64,000 bases of DNA from positions 3,344 to 67,343 of the forward strand of contig DATMXS010000496.1 of assembly GCA_035561355.1 (NCBI GenBank), read 5' to 3'. Position 1 is the first letter of the stretch. Each line of letters begins with the position of its first letter. Under the pieces are notes generated by a model that saw nothing but the letters and a program-made list of their open reading frames with translations, was not told the origin of the DNA and searched no databases. Shown piece by piece: positions 26,093 through 36,083 of the stretch. Source of the DNA: DATMXS01 sp035561355. Its GTDB lineage: Bacteria > Acidobacteriota > Terriglobia > Bryobacterales > Bryobacteraceae. Position numbers and translations under genes: made by a program.

Positions 26093-27124
26093 TCAGTTCA
26101 AGAAATACGTGCGGTACAGCGTGTCGCGCTGCCTGGGAGTGAAGCCTGCGTCGCGGATGATGCGGCGCAGTTCTTCCTCACTGGCCTTGTGATGCGCGCC
26201 GGCCGAGGAAACCACGTTCTCCTCGATCATGATGCTGCCCACGTCGTTCGCGCCGAAGCGTAACCCGAGTTGGCAGGTCTTCAGACCCTGCGTAACCCAG
26301 GAGGACTGCACGTTCGCGATGCCGTCCAGGTACAGCCGCGAGACGGCGAGGGTCTTTAGGTACTCCACAGCGGTCGCCTCTTCCTTCACGGACCGCCCGA
26401 GCGAGGTATTCTCGCGCTGGAACGTCCAGGGAATGAAGGCGGTGAATCCTCCGGTCTCCTGCTGAATGCGGCGTACGAGGTCGAGGTGGTTCATCCGCTG
26501 CTCGAGCGTTTCACCGCAGGCGAACATCATCGTAGCCGTAGTCCGCATGCCGAGGCGGTGAGCCTCCAGGTGCACCTGCGCCCACTCCTCGGTCGTACAC
26601 TTCAACCGGCTGATGCGCCGGCGCACATCGTCATCGAGGACCTCCGCGCCGCCGCCGGGGATCGAGTCAAGGCCGGCGTCGCGAAGGCGCGCAATCGTGT
26701 CGCGAATCGAGAGGCCGCTCAACTCGGCGATGTTGAGGATCTCGGGTGAGGAGAAGCAGTGCAGCCAGATATTGAAGCGCTGCTTGATGGAACGGAGCAG
26801 GTCCTCATACCACTCGATCTTCAGTTCGGGGTGGAGGCCGCCCTGCATCAGGACGCCGGTGCCGCCGAGATCGATGGTCTCCTGGATCTTGTCAAAAATG
26901 ACTTCCTTCGGCAGCACGTATGCTTCGGCGTGGCCGTTGCTCCGATAAAACGCGCAGAAGGTGCAGTACTCGGTGCAGACGTTGGTGTAATTGATATTAC
27001 GGTCGATGATGTAAGAGACGACGCCTTCGGGGTGGAGATTTCGCCGCAGGGCGTCCGCCGCCATGCCTGTTCCAATCAGATCGGGATCGCGCAGCAGGCC
27101 GAGAGCTTCGTCGCGGGTCATCAT
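26093..27124 (-). CDS. mqnC: Cyclic dehypoxanthinyl futalosine synthase (radical SAM)
   Basis: 343 aa. This radical SAM enzyme cyclises dehypoxanthine futalosine in the futalosine route to menaquinone. The cluster ligands are Cys50, Cys54 and Cys57 in VCTEYCTFCAFYR. Family blocks MQGGLHPELKIEWYEDLL, SIPGGGAEVLDDDVRRRI and GSIMIEENVVSSAGAHH separate it from MqnE. It overlaps mqnA by 4 bp (ATGA); two ATG codons stand at the start. The C-terminal GFTPRQRDTLYRTY is typical of the enzyme. Confidence 0.94.
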   Translation of the reverse strand: MMTRDEALGLLRDPDLIGTGMAADALRRNLHPEGVVSYIIDRNINYTNVCTEYCTFCAFYRSNGHAEAYVLPKEVIFDKIQETIDLGGTGVLMQGGLHPELKIEWYEDLLRSIKQRFNIWLHCFSSPEILNIAELSGLSIRDTIARLRDAGLDSIPGGGAEVLDDDVRRRISRLKCTTEEWAQVHLEAHRLGMRTTATMMFACGETLEQRMNHLDLVRRIQQETGGFTAFIPWTFQRENTSLGRSVKEEATAVEYLKTLAVSRLYLDGIANVQSSWVTQGLKTCQLGLRFGANDVGSIMIEENVVSSAGAHHKASEEELRRIIRDAGFTPRQRDTLYRTYFLN

Positions 27125-27900
27125 GCCGTTAGATCTACAGTAGCAAGCGCGTGGAGCGCTTCCAAAAAGAGCCGCATGCCTTGAATCTCGCGCTCTCCGA
27201 GTTCGAGGACGACGTTCTTGTCAAAATAGTCGCGGGCGAGTTCCGGCGACATGCGGCGCGGGCCGGACTCTTGGGCAGCAATGTCATCGATGTGCTCGAG
27301 CCCGAAGCGGCACGATGCGGTGAAAGCGCCTGCCAGGCCCGAGGGGTCGAAGCCGCGGCGGGCGGCCCAGACGGCAAAGACCATGGGGTAGCCGGTCATG
27401 TCGCACCATTCGGCGCCGAGGTCGAGGCAGGCGTACGGTATCGTCTCAGGATCGAGCCGGAGCGCCGGATCGCCAATGATGAGGGCGGCATCGGCTACGC
27501 CCAGCATCCGCTCGAGATCGGGTGCATGAGAGAAGAGCCGGGGCTCGGCCCCGTAACGGCGGGCTAGCACGATCCGGGCAAGTTGCACCGAAGTGCGCGA
27601 ACTGGAATCCGCGGCAAGGGTCCGGATTCGATCGAATGGAACTTTCGAGAAGAGCAGGATGCTGCGCACGGCGCCCCGGCACGCAATCCCCGTCCCGGGT
27701 ATGATGGAGAGCCCGAGGCGGTCCACCTCGACGGCGGGCACGATGCCGATATCCGCTTCGCCTCGCGCGAGAAGATCGGCACACTCGGACGGGATCCGAA
27801 AATCGAGGGCGAAGAGGCCTCGTTGCGCACCGTGTAACATGCCCCAGACAAGGGGAACGGTGTTAAGGTAACTGACGGCGCAGACGCGAGGAAGAATCAA
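27121..27900 (-). CDS. mqnA: Chorismate dehydratase (menaquinone, futalosine pathway)
   Basis: 259 aa. It converts chorismate to 3-enolpyruvylbenzoate at the head of the futalosine pathway. The periplasmic-binding-protein-like fold shows RVCAVSYLNTVPLVWG, IPSECADLLARGEADIGIVPAVE and LIIGDPAL. The most upstream in-frame start is TTG at 27898-27900; there is no clear ribosome binding site, so the start is uncertain by a few codons. It is coupled to mqnC by a 4-bp overlap, so both steps are co-expressed. The other genes of the route (mqnB, mqnD, mqnE) are not in the window. Confidence 0.92.
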   Translation of the reverse strand: MILPRVCAVSYLNTVPLVWGMLHGAQRGLFALDFRIPSECADLLARGEADIGIVPAVEVDRLGLSIIPGTGIACRGAVRSILLFSKVPFDRIRTLAADSSSRTSVQLARIVLARRYGAEPRLFSHAPDLERMLGVADAALIIGDPALRLDPETIPYACLDLGAEWCDMTGYPMVFAVWAARRGFDPSGLAGAFTASCRFGLEHIDDIAAQESGPRRMSPELARDYFDKNVVLELGEREIQGMRLFLEALHALATVDLTA

Positions 27901-27913
27901 AGGATAAGGATAG

Positions 27914-28054
27914 CAGGAGCATCGAGCAACGAGCGAGGAGCAAGGACAAATGAGAGAGACGCCATGCGACTCCGTTTCCGTGGCACTGTAAGCGCGGTTT
28001 TCCGGCGTTTTCTCTCCTTGCTTCTAGCTCCTGAATCCTCGCTCCTCGCCTTGT
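27914..28054. repeat. Intergenic purine-rich and pyrimidine-rich short motifs in inverted arrangement
   Basis: A GAGCAACGAGCGAGGAGCAAGG type stretch at 27914-27959 is mirrored about 60 bp later by TCTCTCCTTGC... CTCGCTCCTCGCC at 28011-28054, so the arms could pair imperfectly on RNA. The element fills the gap between mqnA and the NHL protein gene, which are divergent. It resembles in style the pyrimidine-rich stretch at 8592-8622. Confidence 0.45.
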
Positions 28055-28100
28055 GCTATCTTGAATTCAACCCCGCGTCCGGCAATTCCCTATACACGTT

Positions 28101-31100
28101 ATGAAAACGAATGCACTGGTGTTGTGCTGCGCGGTAGCGCTCTCTGTGGTCCCGGTACGGGGCCAGTCGCCGTTCTACCCCATACCGGCGCGTGTGCTGG
28201 GCCAGACGGCAGACCCAAACAACCCTGGGTCCTCAAAGTCGTATTCGCCGAACCTTGTTGAGGGCCGGGAATTATACAGCCCTCAGTCAGTGGCGCTGGA
28301 CACCACCGTTTCGCCCGCGAGGCTTTATGTCGCGGACACGGCGAACAACCGCGTGCTGGGATGGACGAACGCCTCCGCCGCAAGCGGCGCCAGCACGGCC
28401 GATATCGTCATCGGGCAGCCCGACAATCTGTCAACCAGGCCGAACAACCCGAACCTCCAGACCGGCTTGAACCAGCCGTCAGCCGTGGCTGTGGACGGGG
28501 CGGGCAACCTCTGGGTGCTCGATGCCGGCAACCATCGCGTGCTGCGCTTCCCCAAGCCCTTCGATGGCAACAAGGAACCGAACGCCGTCCTCGGCCAGCC
28601 GGACTTCAACACCCGCATCGCCAACAATGGTGGCATGAGCGCGACATCCTTGAGCTATGCCGCCGGCAACACCGTGTTCCCGGGCGCGCTGGCGTTCGAC
28701 CTGAACGGCAACTTGTACGTGACGGATACTGCTAATCACCGGGTCCTGATGTATCCGAGTGCCGCCCTCGAAGGCGGAGTGAAGGGCGTGGCGGCCGCTA
28801 AGGTGATCGGACAGGATGGGTTCACTTCGGCGACGACACAAGGAACGCGGTTCGACTCAATGAACCGGCTGGTGAACCCGGCCGCGCTCACGATCGGCCC
28901 CGACGGGAACATTTACGTGGCGGACCGCTTATCTCGCGTCCTGGTGTTCGGCTCAAGCGTACCGAGTGCCGGCAGCGCTTTGGGCCGCCTGGGCGTGTAC
29001 AACCCCAACACCGGTCAGCCGTACCAGCCCCCGACCAACAAGAGCCTCCTCACGCCGCAAGGTCTGTCAATGATCGGCAGCGACCTTCTGGTGGTGGATA
29101 CGGGGAACAGCCGCATCCTCCGCTTCCCGCCGTTCTCGCAATGGCCCGCGTCGCCCGACAGCCCGGCGGCAACAGCGGTGATCGGCCAGGCGGATTTCAC
29201 CAAGAGCGAAGCGCACTCGGGCGCGAACGGTCTGAGCCTGCCTCTCCATGCGGTGTATTCCGGGTCGGAACTATTCGTGGCCGACTACGGCAATAACCGC
29301 GTGATGGTGTTCCCGCAGGCCGGACCGACGGCTTCCCGGATTCTGGGACAGTTCAACGCTGACGCGAACGGTCCCAACATCGTCGATGGGAAGGGCCTAT
29401 TCCTCTCCGGCGCGATCAGCACACCGAGCGGCACAACAGTGGTGGGAGGCGGGGTGGCACTTGACCGCCGCGGCTCTCCTCTGCGCATGTATGTCGCCGA
29501 TACGTTCAACAACCGCGTACTCGGCTACTGCGACGTCCGGAAGGAGAAGCCGGGCGACGACCCCACGCTCGTCATCGGCCAGCCGGATTTCAACAGCGCG
29601 AAACCGAACTACAATGCGAGCGGCAGCACCGACACGAATGACTCGAACCTGAAAGCACCGGTCGGCGTTGCGGTGGACGCGAACGGCCATCTTTATGTGG
29701 CGGACTGGGGCAATGGGCGAGTGCTGCGGTTCCCGGAACCGTGCGCGAATCCGGGCGGAACGCAGCGGGCAAACCTCGTACTGGGACAAAGCAGCTTCAC
29801 CGCCACGCGCCAGACGTCACCTGCCAGCACGGTGACGGGCGAACCGTACGGGCTCGCATTCCTGCCGGAAGGCCACCTGCTTGTGTCCGATCGCGCGTTC
29901 AACCGCGTGCTTCGCTTCACCAAGCCGGCGAACGGCGATTTCAGCAACGGTCAGGCAGCGGCGGCGGCCTTCGGCCAAAGCGACTTCTTCGGTTCCGCTC
30001 CATCGAATGCAAGCCCGTCCGCGCCTCCCGACCGCATGCGCGATCCACGGTTTATCGCAACGGACACCTCCGGACGCCTCTACGTTGCGGACTCGAACAA
30101 CCGGCGGGTCCTCGTATTCGCCGAATCGGCAAGCGCCGGGTCCGGTACGTCAGCCGCATTCGTGCTCACCCGGGGCTTGAGCAACGACGGCTTAGGCGAA
30201 ACGCACGGCATCTATGTCAGCCCCAACTCGGGGGAAATCTGGATGACCGGCTTATCCGACGGTAGACTTTACCGATACGACGAATACCGCGTCCTGAGCC
30301 TGAATCCAACCCCGAGCGCCAATCTCAGGCTCACAATGGGTACGCCGGGCATCGGCATTGCCCCGGATGAAGAGGGCGGCTTATACATCTCTGAACAGGG
30401 CAACCGGATATCGCTCTACGCCCCTCCCGCAGTGGGTACAGACGCTGCCGCATTTGTGGCCGGAGGGCAACTCGCTCCCGGGATGATCGCAACCATCTGG
30501 CCGATATCGGCCGCTGGTTTCCGGGATACAGGCATTGCAGGCGCGCCAAGCATTCCGCTGCCGCGCACGCTGGCGGACACGCAGGTGCTGGTAAACGGCC
30601 AACCGGTTCCTCTGTTTTACGTCAGTGGTTCGCAAATCAACTTCCAGGTGCCGAACAACGCACCCCAGACCGGGACCATCGACCTTCAGGTGGTGCGGCC
30701 TTCGACCGGTGAGATTCTCGCCGCTGGCGCCGCCCCGATGCGTACCGCTCAACCCCGATTCTTTCTCAAAGAGACCTCGGGCCAAGTGGCGGCGCTCAAC
30801 AATGACGACGGCTCTTGCAATGGCCCGCAGGCCCCTGCCTCGGGCGGTTGCCCCAAAGGAACACGCCCTGCGAAACGGGGCGAGTTTATCATCCTGTATC
30901 TCACCGGGCACGGGTTCATCGACGGCATGGCGCCCGAAGGCGAAGGCGCTCCGAAAGGCTCGCAACTCTCCACCCCCGTGAAGCCGGTTGTGGCTCTTTC
31001 GAGCGGCGCGATCGGCGAAGCCGATTGGTCCGGCCCTGCGCCCGAGTGGGTCGGCCTGTGGCAGATCAACTACAAGGTGCCTAGCAACGCAACCGGCCAG

Positions 31101-31184
31101 GTGTTCATCGGCGTAAGCTACCGCGATGTGCCGAGCACCGTGCCGCCGCAAGGCTACGCCAGACCGTTCATCTGGGTGCAGTAA
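28101..31184 (+). CDS. Secreted NHL-repeat protein with C-terminal TIGR03437-type domain
   Basis: 1027 aa. A signal peptide is at residues 1-21 (LVLCCAVALSVVPVRG). About eleven NHL-type propeller blades follow, each with a motif such as LYVADTANNRVLGW, LWVLDAGNHRVLRF, LFVADYGNNRVMVF or LYVADSNNRRVLVF, together covering residues about 60-770. Several blades are joined by the insert V-x-G-Q-x-D/S-F. The last 240 residues have the beta-rich domain common in Solibacter surface proteins (AAAFVAGGQLAPGMIATIWP; LVNGQPVPLFYVSGSQINFQV; IILYLTGHGFIDG). The role is likely extracellular binding or adhesion. It stands alone between divergent mqnA and convergent treS. Confidence 0.88.
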   Translation: MKTNALVLCCAVALSVVPVRGQSPFYPIPARVLGQTADPNNPGSSKSYSPNLVEGRELYSPQSVALDTTVSPARLYVADTANNRVLGWTNASAASGASTADIVIGQPDNLSTRPNNPNLQTGLNQPSAVAVDGAGNLWVLDAGNHRVLRFPKPFDGNKEPNAVLGQPDFNTRIANNGGMSATSLSYAAGNTVFPGALAFDLNGNLYVTDTANHRVLMYPSAALEGGVKGVAAAKVIGQDGFTSATTQGTRFDSMNRLVNPAALTIGPDGNIYVADRLSRVLVFGSSVPSAGSALGRLGVYNPNTGQPYQPPTNKSLLTPQGLSMIGSDLLVVDTGNSRILRFPPFSQWPASPDSPAATAVIGQADFTKSEAHSGANGLSLPLHAVYSGSELFVADYGNNRVMVFPQAGPTASRILGQFNADANGPNIVDGKGLFLSGAISTPSGTTVVGGGVALDRRGSPLRMYVADTFNNRVLGYCDVRKEKPGDDPTLVIGQPDFNSAKPNYNASGSTDTNDSNLKAPVGVAVDANGHLYVADWGNGRVLRFPEPCANPGGTQRANLVLGQSSFTATRQTSPASTVTGEPYGLAFLPEGHLLVSDRAFNRVLRFTKPANGDFSNGQAAAAAFGQSDFFGSAPSNASPSAPPDRMRDPRFIATDTSGRLYVADSNNRRVLVFAESASAGSGTSAAFVLTRGLSNDGLGETHGIYVSPNSGEIWMTGLSDGRLYRYDEYRVLSLNPTPSANLRLTMGTPGIGIAPDEEGGLYISEQGNRISLYAPPAVGTDAAAFVAGGQLAPGMIATIWPISAAGFRDTGIAGAPSIPLPRTLADTQVLVNGQPVPLFYVSGSQINFQVPNNAPQTGTIDLQVVRPSTGEILAAGAAPMRTAQPRFFLKETSGQVAALNNDDGSCNGPQAPASGGCPKGTRPAKRGEFIILYLTGHGFIDGMAPEGEGAPKGSQLSTPVKPVVALSSGAIGEADWSGPAPEWVGLWQINYKVPSNATGQVFIGVSYRDVPSTVPPQGYARPFIWVQ

Positions 31185-31240
31185 GGTCAAGGTAGACGAG
31201 GGGAGCGGCTGACGGCCGTTCCCCTTCATCCGCCTGCCGG

Positions 31241-34200
31241 TTACTTCGCTACCCGCGCTTCCAGCAGGTGCCGCACGCCGTGAAGCGGGATCCGCAGCCA
31301 ATCGGGCCGGTTCAGCGCTTCATATCCGACCTCGTGGACGGCTTTCTCCAGCAGATACGTATAGAGCAACAGCCCGAGGTCTTCCCGTGACTTCGGCAGA
31401 AACGGCGCGTCGCCAGCGACGCGAAGGTACTCCCGCAGGTACGCAACCGCTGCCCAGCGTGCCCAGAACCGGGCCCACACCTCGAGCGCGGGCAGATGGT
31501 CCTGAGTGGAGGAGATGCCTGGAACCTCCCCCTGCAGCGCCGCGTAGGCGACGTATTGGAACGAGCGCAGCATCCCGGCAACGTCGCGCAAGGGAGAGCG
31601 CTTGATGCGGCGCTCGCTGAGTGGGCGGTCGGGCGCGCCTTCGAAATCAATGAAAACCAACCCCCGTCCGGTATAGAGGACCTCGCCCAGGTGCAGATCG
31701 CCGTGAATACGGGTTCGCATGGCATATACACGCCGGTCGCGAATGCCTTCGAACTGGCGTTTGATGTTCGCCTCCATGCCGAGCACTTCGCGAGCTTCGG
31801 AGAGCACGGGTTCCGCCAGATGGCGGATGCAACGGCGCAGCGCGAGCATGGAAACGGAGGTGAGGCCGACCATCCCGTGGTACAGGGAATGGCGGTAGAA
31901 GTCCGTAAACGGTTCGGGTGCGAAGTCGCGATCGGAGGGATCGGCGAGCGCAAGGTGCAACTCCGCAGTCCGGCCGCCAAGCTGGCGGGCGAGCTCCAGA
32001 TTCGAACCAATGAGTTCCTCAGCCAGGGGCGGAAACTCGGCATCAATCAGCGCCAATGACAGCGGATCCATCTGCGGCAAGCTTGCGTCAGCCTGCTGCC
32101 GGACGAGAGCGGATTCGAAAAAGGTGCCCAGCCGGTCGCGTGTATAGGTCCAGCAATCGGCTTCGAGAGGGATGCTCTTACTGAGCGTCCCGAGGAAGAA
32201 GGTCTCGCCGCGGGAATAATACTGAAGTGTACCCACCAACGGGGCGGAGTGCTCGAAATGCTTGCGCTCGGAGAGGTGGCGTGCGATCTCGACCTCGGGG
32301 TGAGGACCGGACTCCACCTTACGGTACAGCTTGAGAACGTACTGATCGCCGAACTGGAGTGAGCTGTTGGTCTGGCCGGAGCGGTCCACGACGGAGTCGG
32401 GAACCTCGGCTGCCACGTCGGCCGGGAGGCCGGAATTGGGGACGCAGGCGAGTTCGCCTTCCTCCCCCGGGTAGCGGCGCCGGCGCGCAATCGCATCCAG
32501 TATCTCCCGTCCAAAAGCTGGATCCCATACCGCCCCATATAGGACGCCTTCCTCATTGAAAGGTCCGCGGATGCGGACCAGAGCGCTCTCGGCCCGCGCC
32601 TCCAGGAACTCCTTTCCCCGCGCGAGCGAGACGGGCAACTGATACACCTCCGAATCGGCGTCGGCGTAGTCCACGTTAACCAGCAGGACGGTCGCGACAG
32701 CCTGCTTAAGCGGAATCGAATCGACAATCTGGACGCCGCGGATGCGGTGACGCTTGCCGCGAAACCAGCGCCGCCCGCGCAGGAAACCCGGGAGCGCCTT
32801 CTCGATTGCGGACCGTGAGTCCCCCGAGAACACCTCATCCCAGGATTCTATGGACAGGACAGGGATCTTCGCCTCCGCCGGGCGGTCGCGCGCCATATCG
32901 GCCCCGGGCCGCTGCGGCTCGAAGGTGAACCAGTAAAACGAGTGCGGGCTGAGTGTCAGCAGGTATTCCCGGTCGCCGATGACAGGCATTTGAGCACGGC
33001 CAAACACGTCTACCGGGGCTAGTCCTTTGAACTGCGAGAGATCGAGTTCGGCGGGCTGAACGAACCGGGATAGATTCGCAACCACGAGGATTGCCTCATC
33101 CTCATACTTCCGGACAAACGCGAGCACCTTGCGGTTCTCCGGGTGGAGAAATTCGAGCGAGCCGCGGCCGAAAGCCTTGAACTCCTTTCGAAGGGCGAGA
33201 ATCCGCTTCATCCACCACAACAGCGAGCTGGGGTTGTTCTGCTGCGACTCAACGTTCACGCTCTCGTAGTGCGCCGCCGGATCGATGATGACCGGCAGAT
33301 ACAGACGGTGCGGGTTCGCGCGTGAGAAGCCGGCATTTCGGTCGGCGCTCCACTGCATGGGCGTGCGAACGCCGTTGCGATCGCCGAGGTAGAAGTTGTC
33401 ACCCATTCCGATCTCGTCGCCGTAATAGATGGTGGGCGTTCCCGGGAGCGAGAACAGCAGGCCGTTCATCAGTTCGACGTGCCGCCGATCGTAATTCATG
33501 AGCGCCGCAAGCCGCCGGCGGATGCCGAGGTTGATGCGCATCTGCGGGTCGCTCGCGTACACCCGGTACATGTAGTCGCGCTCCTCGTCGGTGACCATCT
33601 CGAGCGTGAGCTCGTCGTGGTTGCGGAGGAACATCGCCCACTGGCAGTTTTGCGGAATCGGCGGCGTCTGCTGGAGGATGTCTACGATCGGAAACCGGTC
33701 CTCCATACGGCTGGCCATGAACAGACGCGGCATCACCGGGAAGTGAAAGTTCATGTGCGACTCGTCACCGTCGCCGAAGTACAAGACTGCGTCTTCCGGC
33801 CACTGGTTGGCCTCCGCCAGCAGCATGCGGTTGCGGTACTTCGAGTCCATGTGAGCGCGAAGGCGCTTCAGGAAGGCGTGCGTCTCAGGCAGGTTTTCGC
33901 AATTCGTCCCTTCCCGTTCGAAGAGGTAAGGCACGGCATCGAGCCGCAGCCCATCCACCCCCATATCCAGCCAGAAATCGAGCACGTCGAGCACGGCCTG
34001 GCACACGGCGGGGTTATCGAAGTTGAGGTCCGGCTGATGGGAAAAGAAACGGTGCCAGTAGTATTGTTTGGCGACCGAGTCCCAGGACCAGTTCGACGGC
34101 TCCGTGTCCTTGAAGATTATGCGGGCTTCGGAGTATTTTTCGGGAGAGTCGCTCCAAACATAGAAATCGCGCTCGGGCGAACCCGGCGGCGCGGTGCGTG

Positions 34201-34573
34201 CGCGCTGAAACCAGGGGTGCTGGTCAGAGGTGTGGTTTACGACCAACTCCGTAATGACGCGCAGCCCGCGGCTGTGCGCGGCTTCGAGAAACGCCTTGAA
34301 ATCGTCGAGTGTGCCGTACGCCGGATGCACATCTGTGTAGTCCGCGATGTCATAGCCGTCGTCTCGCCAGGGCGAGGGGCAGAACGGTAGCAGCCAAATG
34401 GCGGTGACACCCAGGTCGGCCAGGTAATCGAGCTTCTCCTCGAGACCGGCGAAGTCGCCCATGCCATCTCCGCTTGCATCGTAGAAGGCACGGACGTGCA
34501 GCTCATAGATGACAGCGTCCTTGTACCAGAGCGGATCATCGGCCAGTTTGGAAGGGCGGCGGTTGCGCGACAT
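31241..34573 (-). CDS. treS: Trehalose synthase fused to maltokinase (TreS-Mak)
   Basis: 1110 aa bifunctional enzyme. Residues about 10-550 are a GH13 trehalose synthase (maltose to trehalose and back): VVNHTSDQHPW, nucleophile Asp212 in GLRLDAVPY, acid/base Glu254 in LLAEANQ, and Asp320 in FLRNHDE. Residues about 570-1110 are a maltokinase of the aminoglycoside-phosphotransferase-like fold: catalytic IHGDLHLGEVLY and metal-binding FIDFEGAPDRP near residue 950. The kinase makes maltose-1-phosphate, normally used by GlgE for alpha-glucan; no glgE or glgB is adjacent here. The ATG at 34571-34573 opens directly at the family N-terminus (DPLWYKDAVIYELHVRAF). Confidence 0.95.
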   Translation of the reverse strand: MSRNRRPSKLADDPLWYKDAVIYELHVRAFYDASGDGMGDFAGLEEKLDYLADLGVTAIWLLPFCPSPWRDDGYDIADYTDVHPAYGTLDDFKAFLEAAHSRGLRVITELVVNHTSDQHPWFQRARTAPPGSPERDFYVWSDSPEKYSEARIIFKDTEPSNWSWDSVAKQYYWHRFFSHQPDLNFDNPAVCQAVLDVLDFWLDMGVDGLRLDAVPYLFEREGTNCENLPETHAFLKRLRAHMDSKYRNRMLLAEANQWPEDAVLYFGDGDESHMNFHFPVMPRLFMASRMEDRFPIVDILQQTPPIPQNCQWAMFLRNHDELTLEMVTDEERDYMYRVYASDPQMRINLGIRRRLAALMNYDRRHVELMNGLLFSLPGTPTIYYGDEIGMGDNFYLGDRNGVRTPMQWSADRNAGFSRANPHRLYLPVIIDPAAHYESVNVESQQNNPSSLLWWMKRILALRKEFKAFGRGSLEFLHPENRKVLAFVRKYEDEAILVVANLSRFVQPAELDLSQFKGLAPVDVFGRAQMPVIGDREYLLTLSPHSFYWFTFEPQRPGADMARDRPAEAKIPVLSIESWDEVFSGDSRSAIEKALPGFLRGRRWFRGKRHRIRGVQIVDSIPLKQAVATVLLVNVDYADADSEVYQLPVSLARGKEFLEARAESALVRIRGPFNEEGVLYGAVWDPAFGREILDAIARRRRYPGEEGELACVPNSGLPADVAAEVPDSVVDRSGQTNSSLQFGDQYVLKLYRKVESGPHPEVEIARHLSERKHFEHSAPLVGTLQYYSRGETFFLGTLSKSIPLEADCWTYTRDRLGTFFESALVRQQADASLPQMDPLSLALIDAEFPPLAEELIGSNLELARQLGGRTAELHLALADPSDRDFAPEPFTDFYRHSLYHGMVGLTSVSMLALRRCIRHLAEPVLSEAREVLGMEANIKRQFEGIRDRRVYAMRTRIHGDLHLGEVLYTGRGLVFIDFEGAPDRPLSERRIKRSPLRDVAGMLRSFQYVAYAALQGEVPGISSTQDHLPALEVWARFWARWAAVAYLREYLRVAGDAPFLPKSREDLGLLLYTYLLEKAVHEVGYEALNRPDWLRIPLHGVRHLLEARVAK

Positions 34574-34786
34574 GAGGCGGTAGCTGAAGGCAGTGATCTC
34601 GTGTTCCCAGAACGATCTGCTTTCAGTTTAGCCCGGAGACGCGATCACCCGAACCTCGACGCTCACCGGCGGTCACGCGAGTTGCCCCGGTCGAGACACG
34701 GCGAGGCGCTGAAGCGGCCCCTAACGAGTCGCCCTACGCGCGGGTGAACCGGCCGGCGAGCGGATTCGCGGACGACAGCTTCCGCC

Positions 34787-36046
34787 TTACAGGTGCTTAT
34801 CGCAGAAGGTGAGGTATTGTTCCCAGTCGTATTCGGTAACGGCGTGCTTGCCGGCACGGATGTGGTAACCGATCGTGCCCATTGCGGGCTGATGTACGGC
34901 GGGCATCTCCTTCACGGGGAGGCCGTCTGTGCCGAGCAGGCGATAGACGGGATCCGCCGCGAGAGCGCTGAGAAATTCGCCTTTCGGATCGGCCCACTGA
35001 TCTTCCACGGCGCTTGCAACGTAAACGGGCCGCGGCGCGATCAGCGCGAGCAGCATGTGCTGATCCACGGGAAGCGCGTTTTCACGGCCGGCGTATTGCT
35101 TGAAATTAGCGGCGAACCAGTGAGGGAAACCGCGGTTGATGATGGCGGTGGTTTCGCCAAAGCGCCGCCGGGCGAGCGCGGCGCCGCCCTCACCGGAGTT
35201 GTTCGAGATGACCAGCGCGAAGCGGGTATCCTGTGCCCCGGCCCAGAGCGCTGCCTTGCCGAGCCGTGAATGCCCCATAACCGCGACGCGCTTGCCGTCG
35301 AGTTGCTTGTCCGTTTCGATGTAATCGAGCGCGCGGCTCAGGCCCCACGCCCATGCGCCGATCGACGCCCACTCGTCCGGCCCAGGAGCGGTTTGGCCGG
35401 GCTTGTAGAACATCGGGTGGACACCGTTCTTGAAGCCATCGTCGAAATCGGGGTCCAAGTCGCCGTAGTAGGCCGTAGCCAAAGCGTAACCGCGCGAGAC
35501 GATCTTTTCCACCTGCCAGGCATCGGCACTACGGCCGCGCGTCTTCTCGGGATCAACCTGCAGTTTCCGGGCCTCGCGATCCTTCAGCCATTGGCGTGAC
35601 ATGGTGATGCCAGGGTCGGAGTGCACGATCTGGTTGCCGCTGAAGTTCAAGCCCAGGATGACGGGCACGCGCCCGCGAGCTCTCTTGGGCACATAGACCA
35701 GCAGGTCCATTCGCGGCCCGTCCTTAGTGCCCTGGAACAGGACGGAGACCTCCTTACGGATGGCCGTTCCGTTGAGCGCGTTGGAGTCAACGGACGTGAC
35801 CTCGAACGTCATCCCCTTGGGCCGGCCCGCCGGAGTGCGACCGTACACCTGCGTCTCGAACAGCTGCAGGATTTCCGGGCGGCGCTTCTCGCGCCAGTCG
35901 CGCGGGCTCTTGACGCCGGCGAGAGGATCGGGCAGCGTGTAGGCCGGAACCTTCGACTCATCGTAATTAGCCCCGTCGCCGGGCTGCGCCCAGGCGGCGG
36001 CGGAAACGAACAGCGCGGCACTGGCGAGAAAGTAGCGGTAGGTCAT
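34787..36046 (-). CDS. Secreted CE15-like (glucuronoyl esterase type) alpha/beta hydrolase
   Basis: 419 aa. A signal peptide (YFLASAALFVSAAAWAQ) sends it out of the cytoplasm. The hydrolase domain has the nucleophile elbow GHSRLGKAALWAG with Ser260, an SNNSGEGGAALARRR block (Glu286), PHWFAANFKQY, and the catalytic His395 in GYHIRAGKH. This set matches bacterial carbohydrate esterase family 15, which cleaves ester links between lignin and glucuronoxylan. An acetyl-xylan-esterase-type activity is the alternative. It points to plant polymer use. Encoded 37 bp downstream of the third orphan permease on the same strand. Confidence 0.85.
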   Translation of the reverse strand: MTYRYFLASAALFVSAAAWAQPGDGANYDESKVPAYTLPDPLAGVKSPRDWREKRRPEILQLFETQVYGRTPAGRPKGMTFEVTSVDSNALNGTAIRKEVSVLFQGTKDGPRMDLLVYVPKRARGRVPVILGLNFSGNQIVHSDPGITMSRQWLKDREARKLQVDPEKTRGRSADAWQVEKIVSRGYALATAYYGDLDPDFDDGFKNGVHPMFYKPGQTAPGPDEWASIGAWAWGLSRALDYIETDKQLDGKRVAVMGHSRLGKAALWAGAQDTRFALVISNNSGEGGAALARRRFGETTAIINRGFPHWFAANFKQYAGRENALPVDQHMLLALIAPRPVYVASAVEDQWADPKGEFLSALAADPVYRLLGTDGLPVKEMPAVHQPAMGTIGYHIRAGKHAVTEYDWEQYLTFCDKHL

Positions 36047-36083
36047 GGCGAGAGACGATTATGACACGACCCTCACCCATGGG

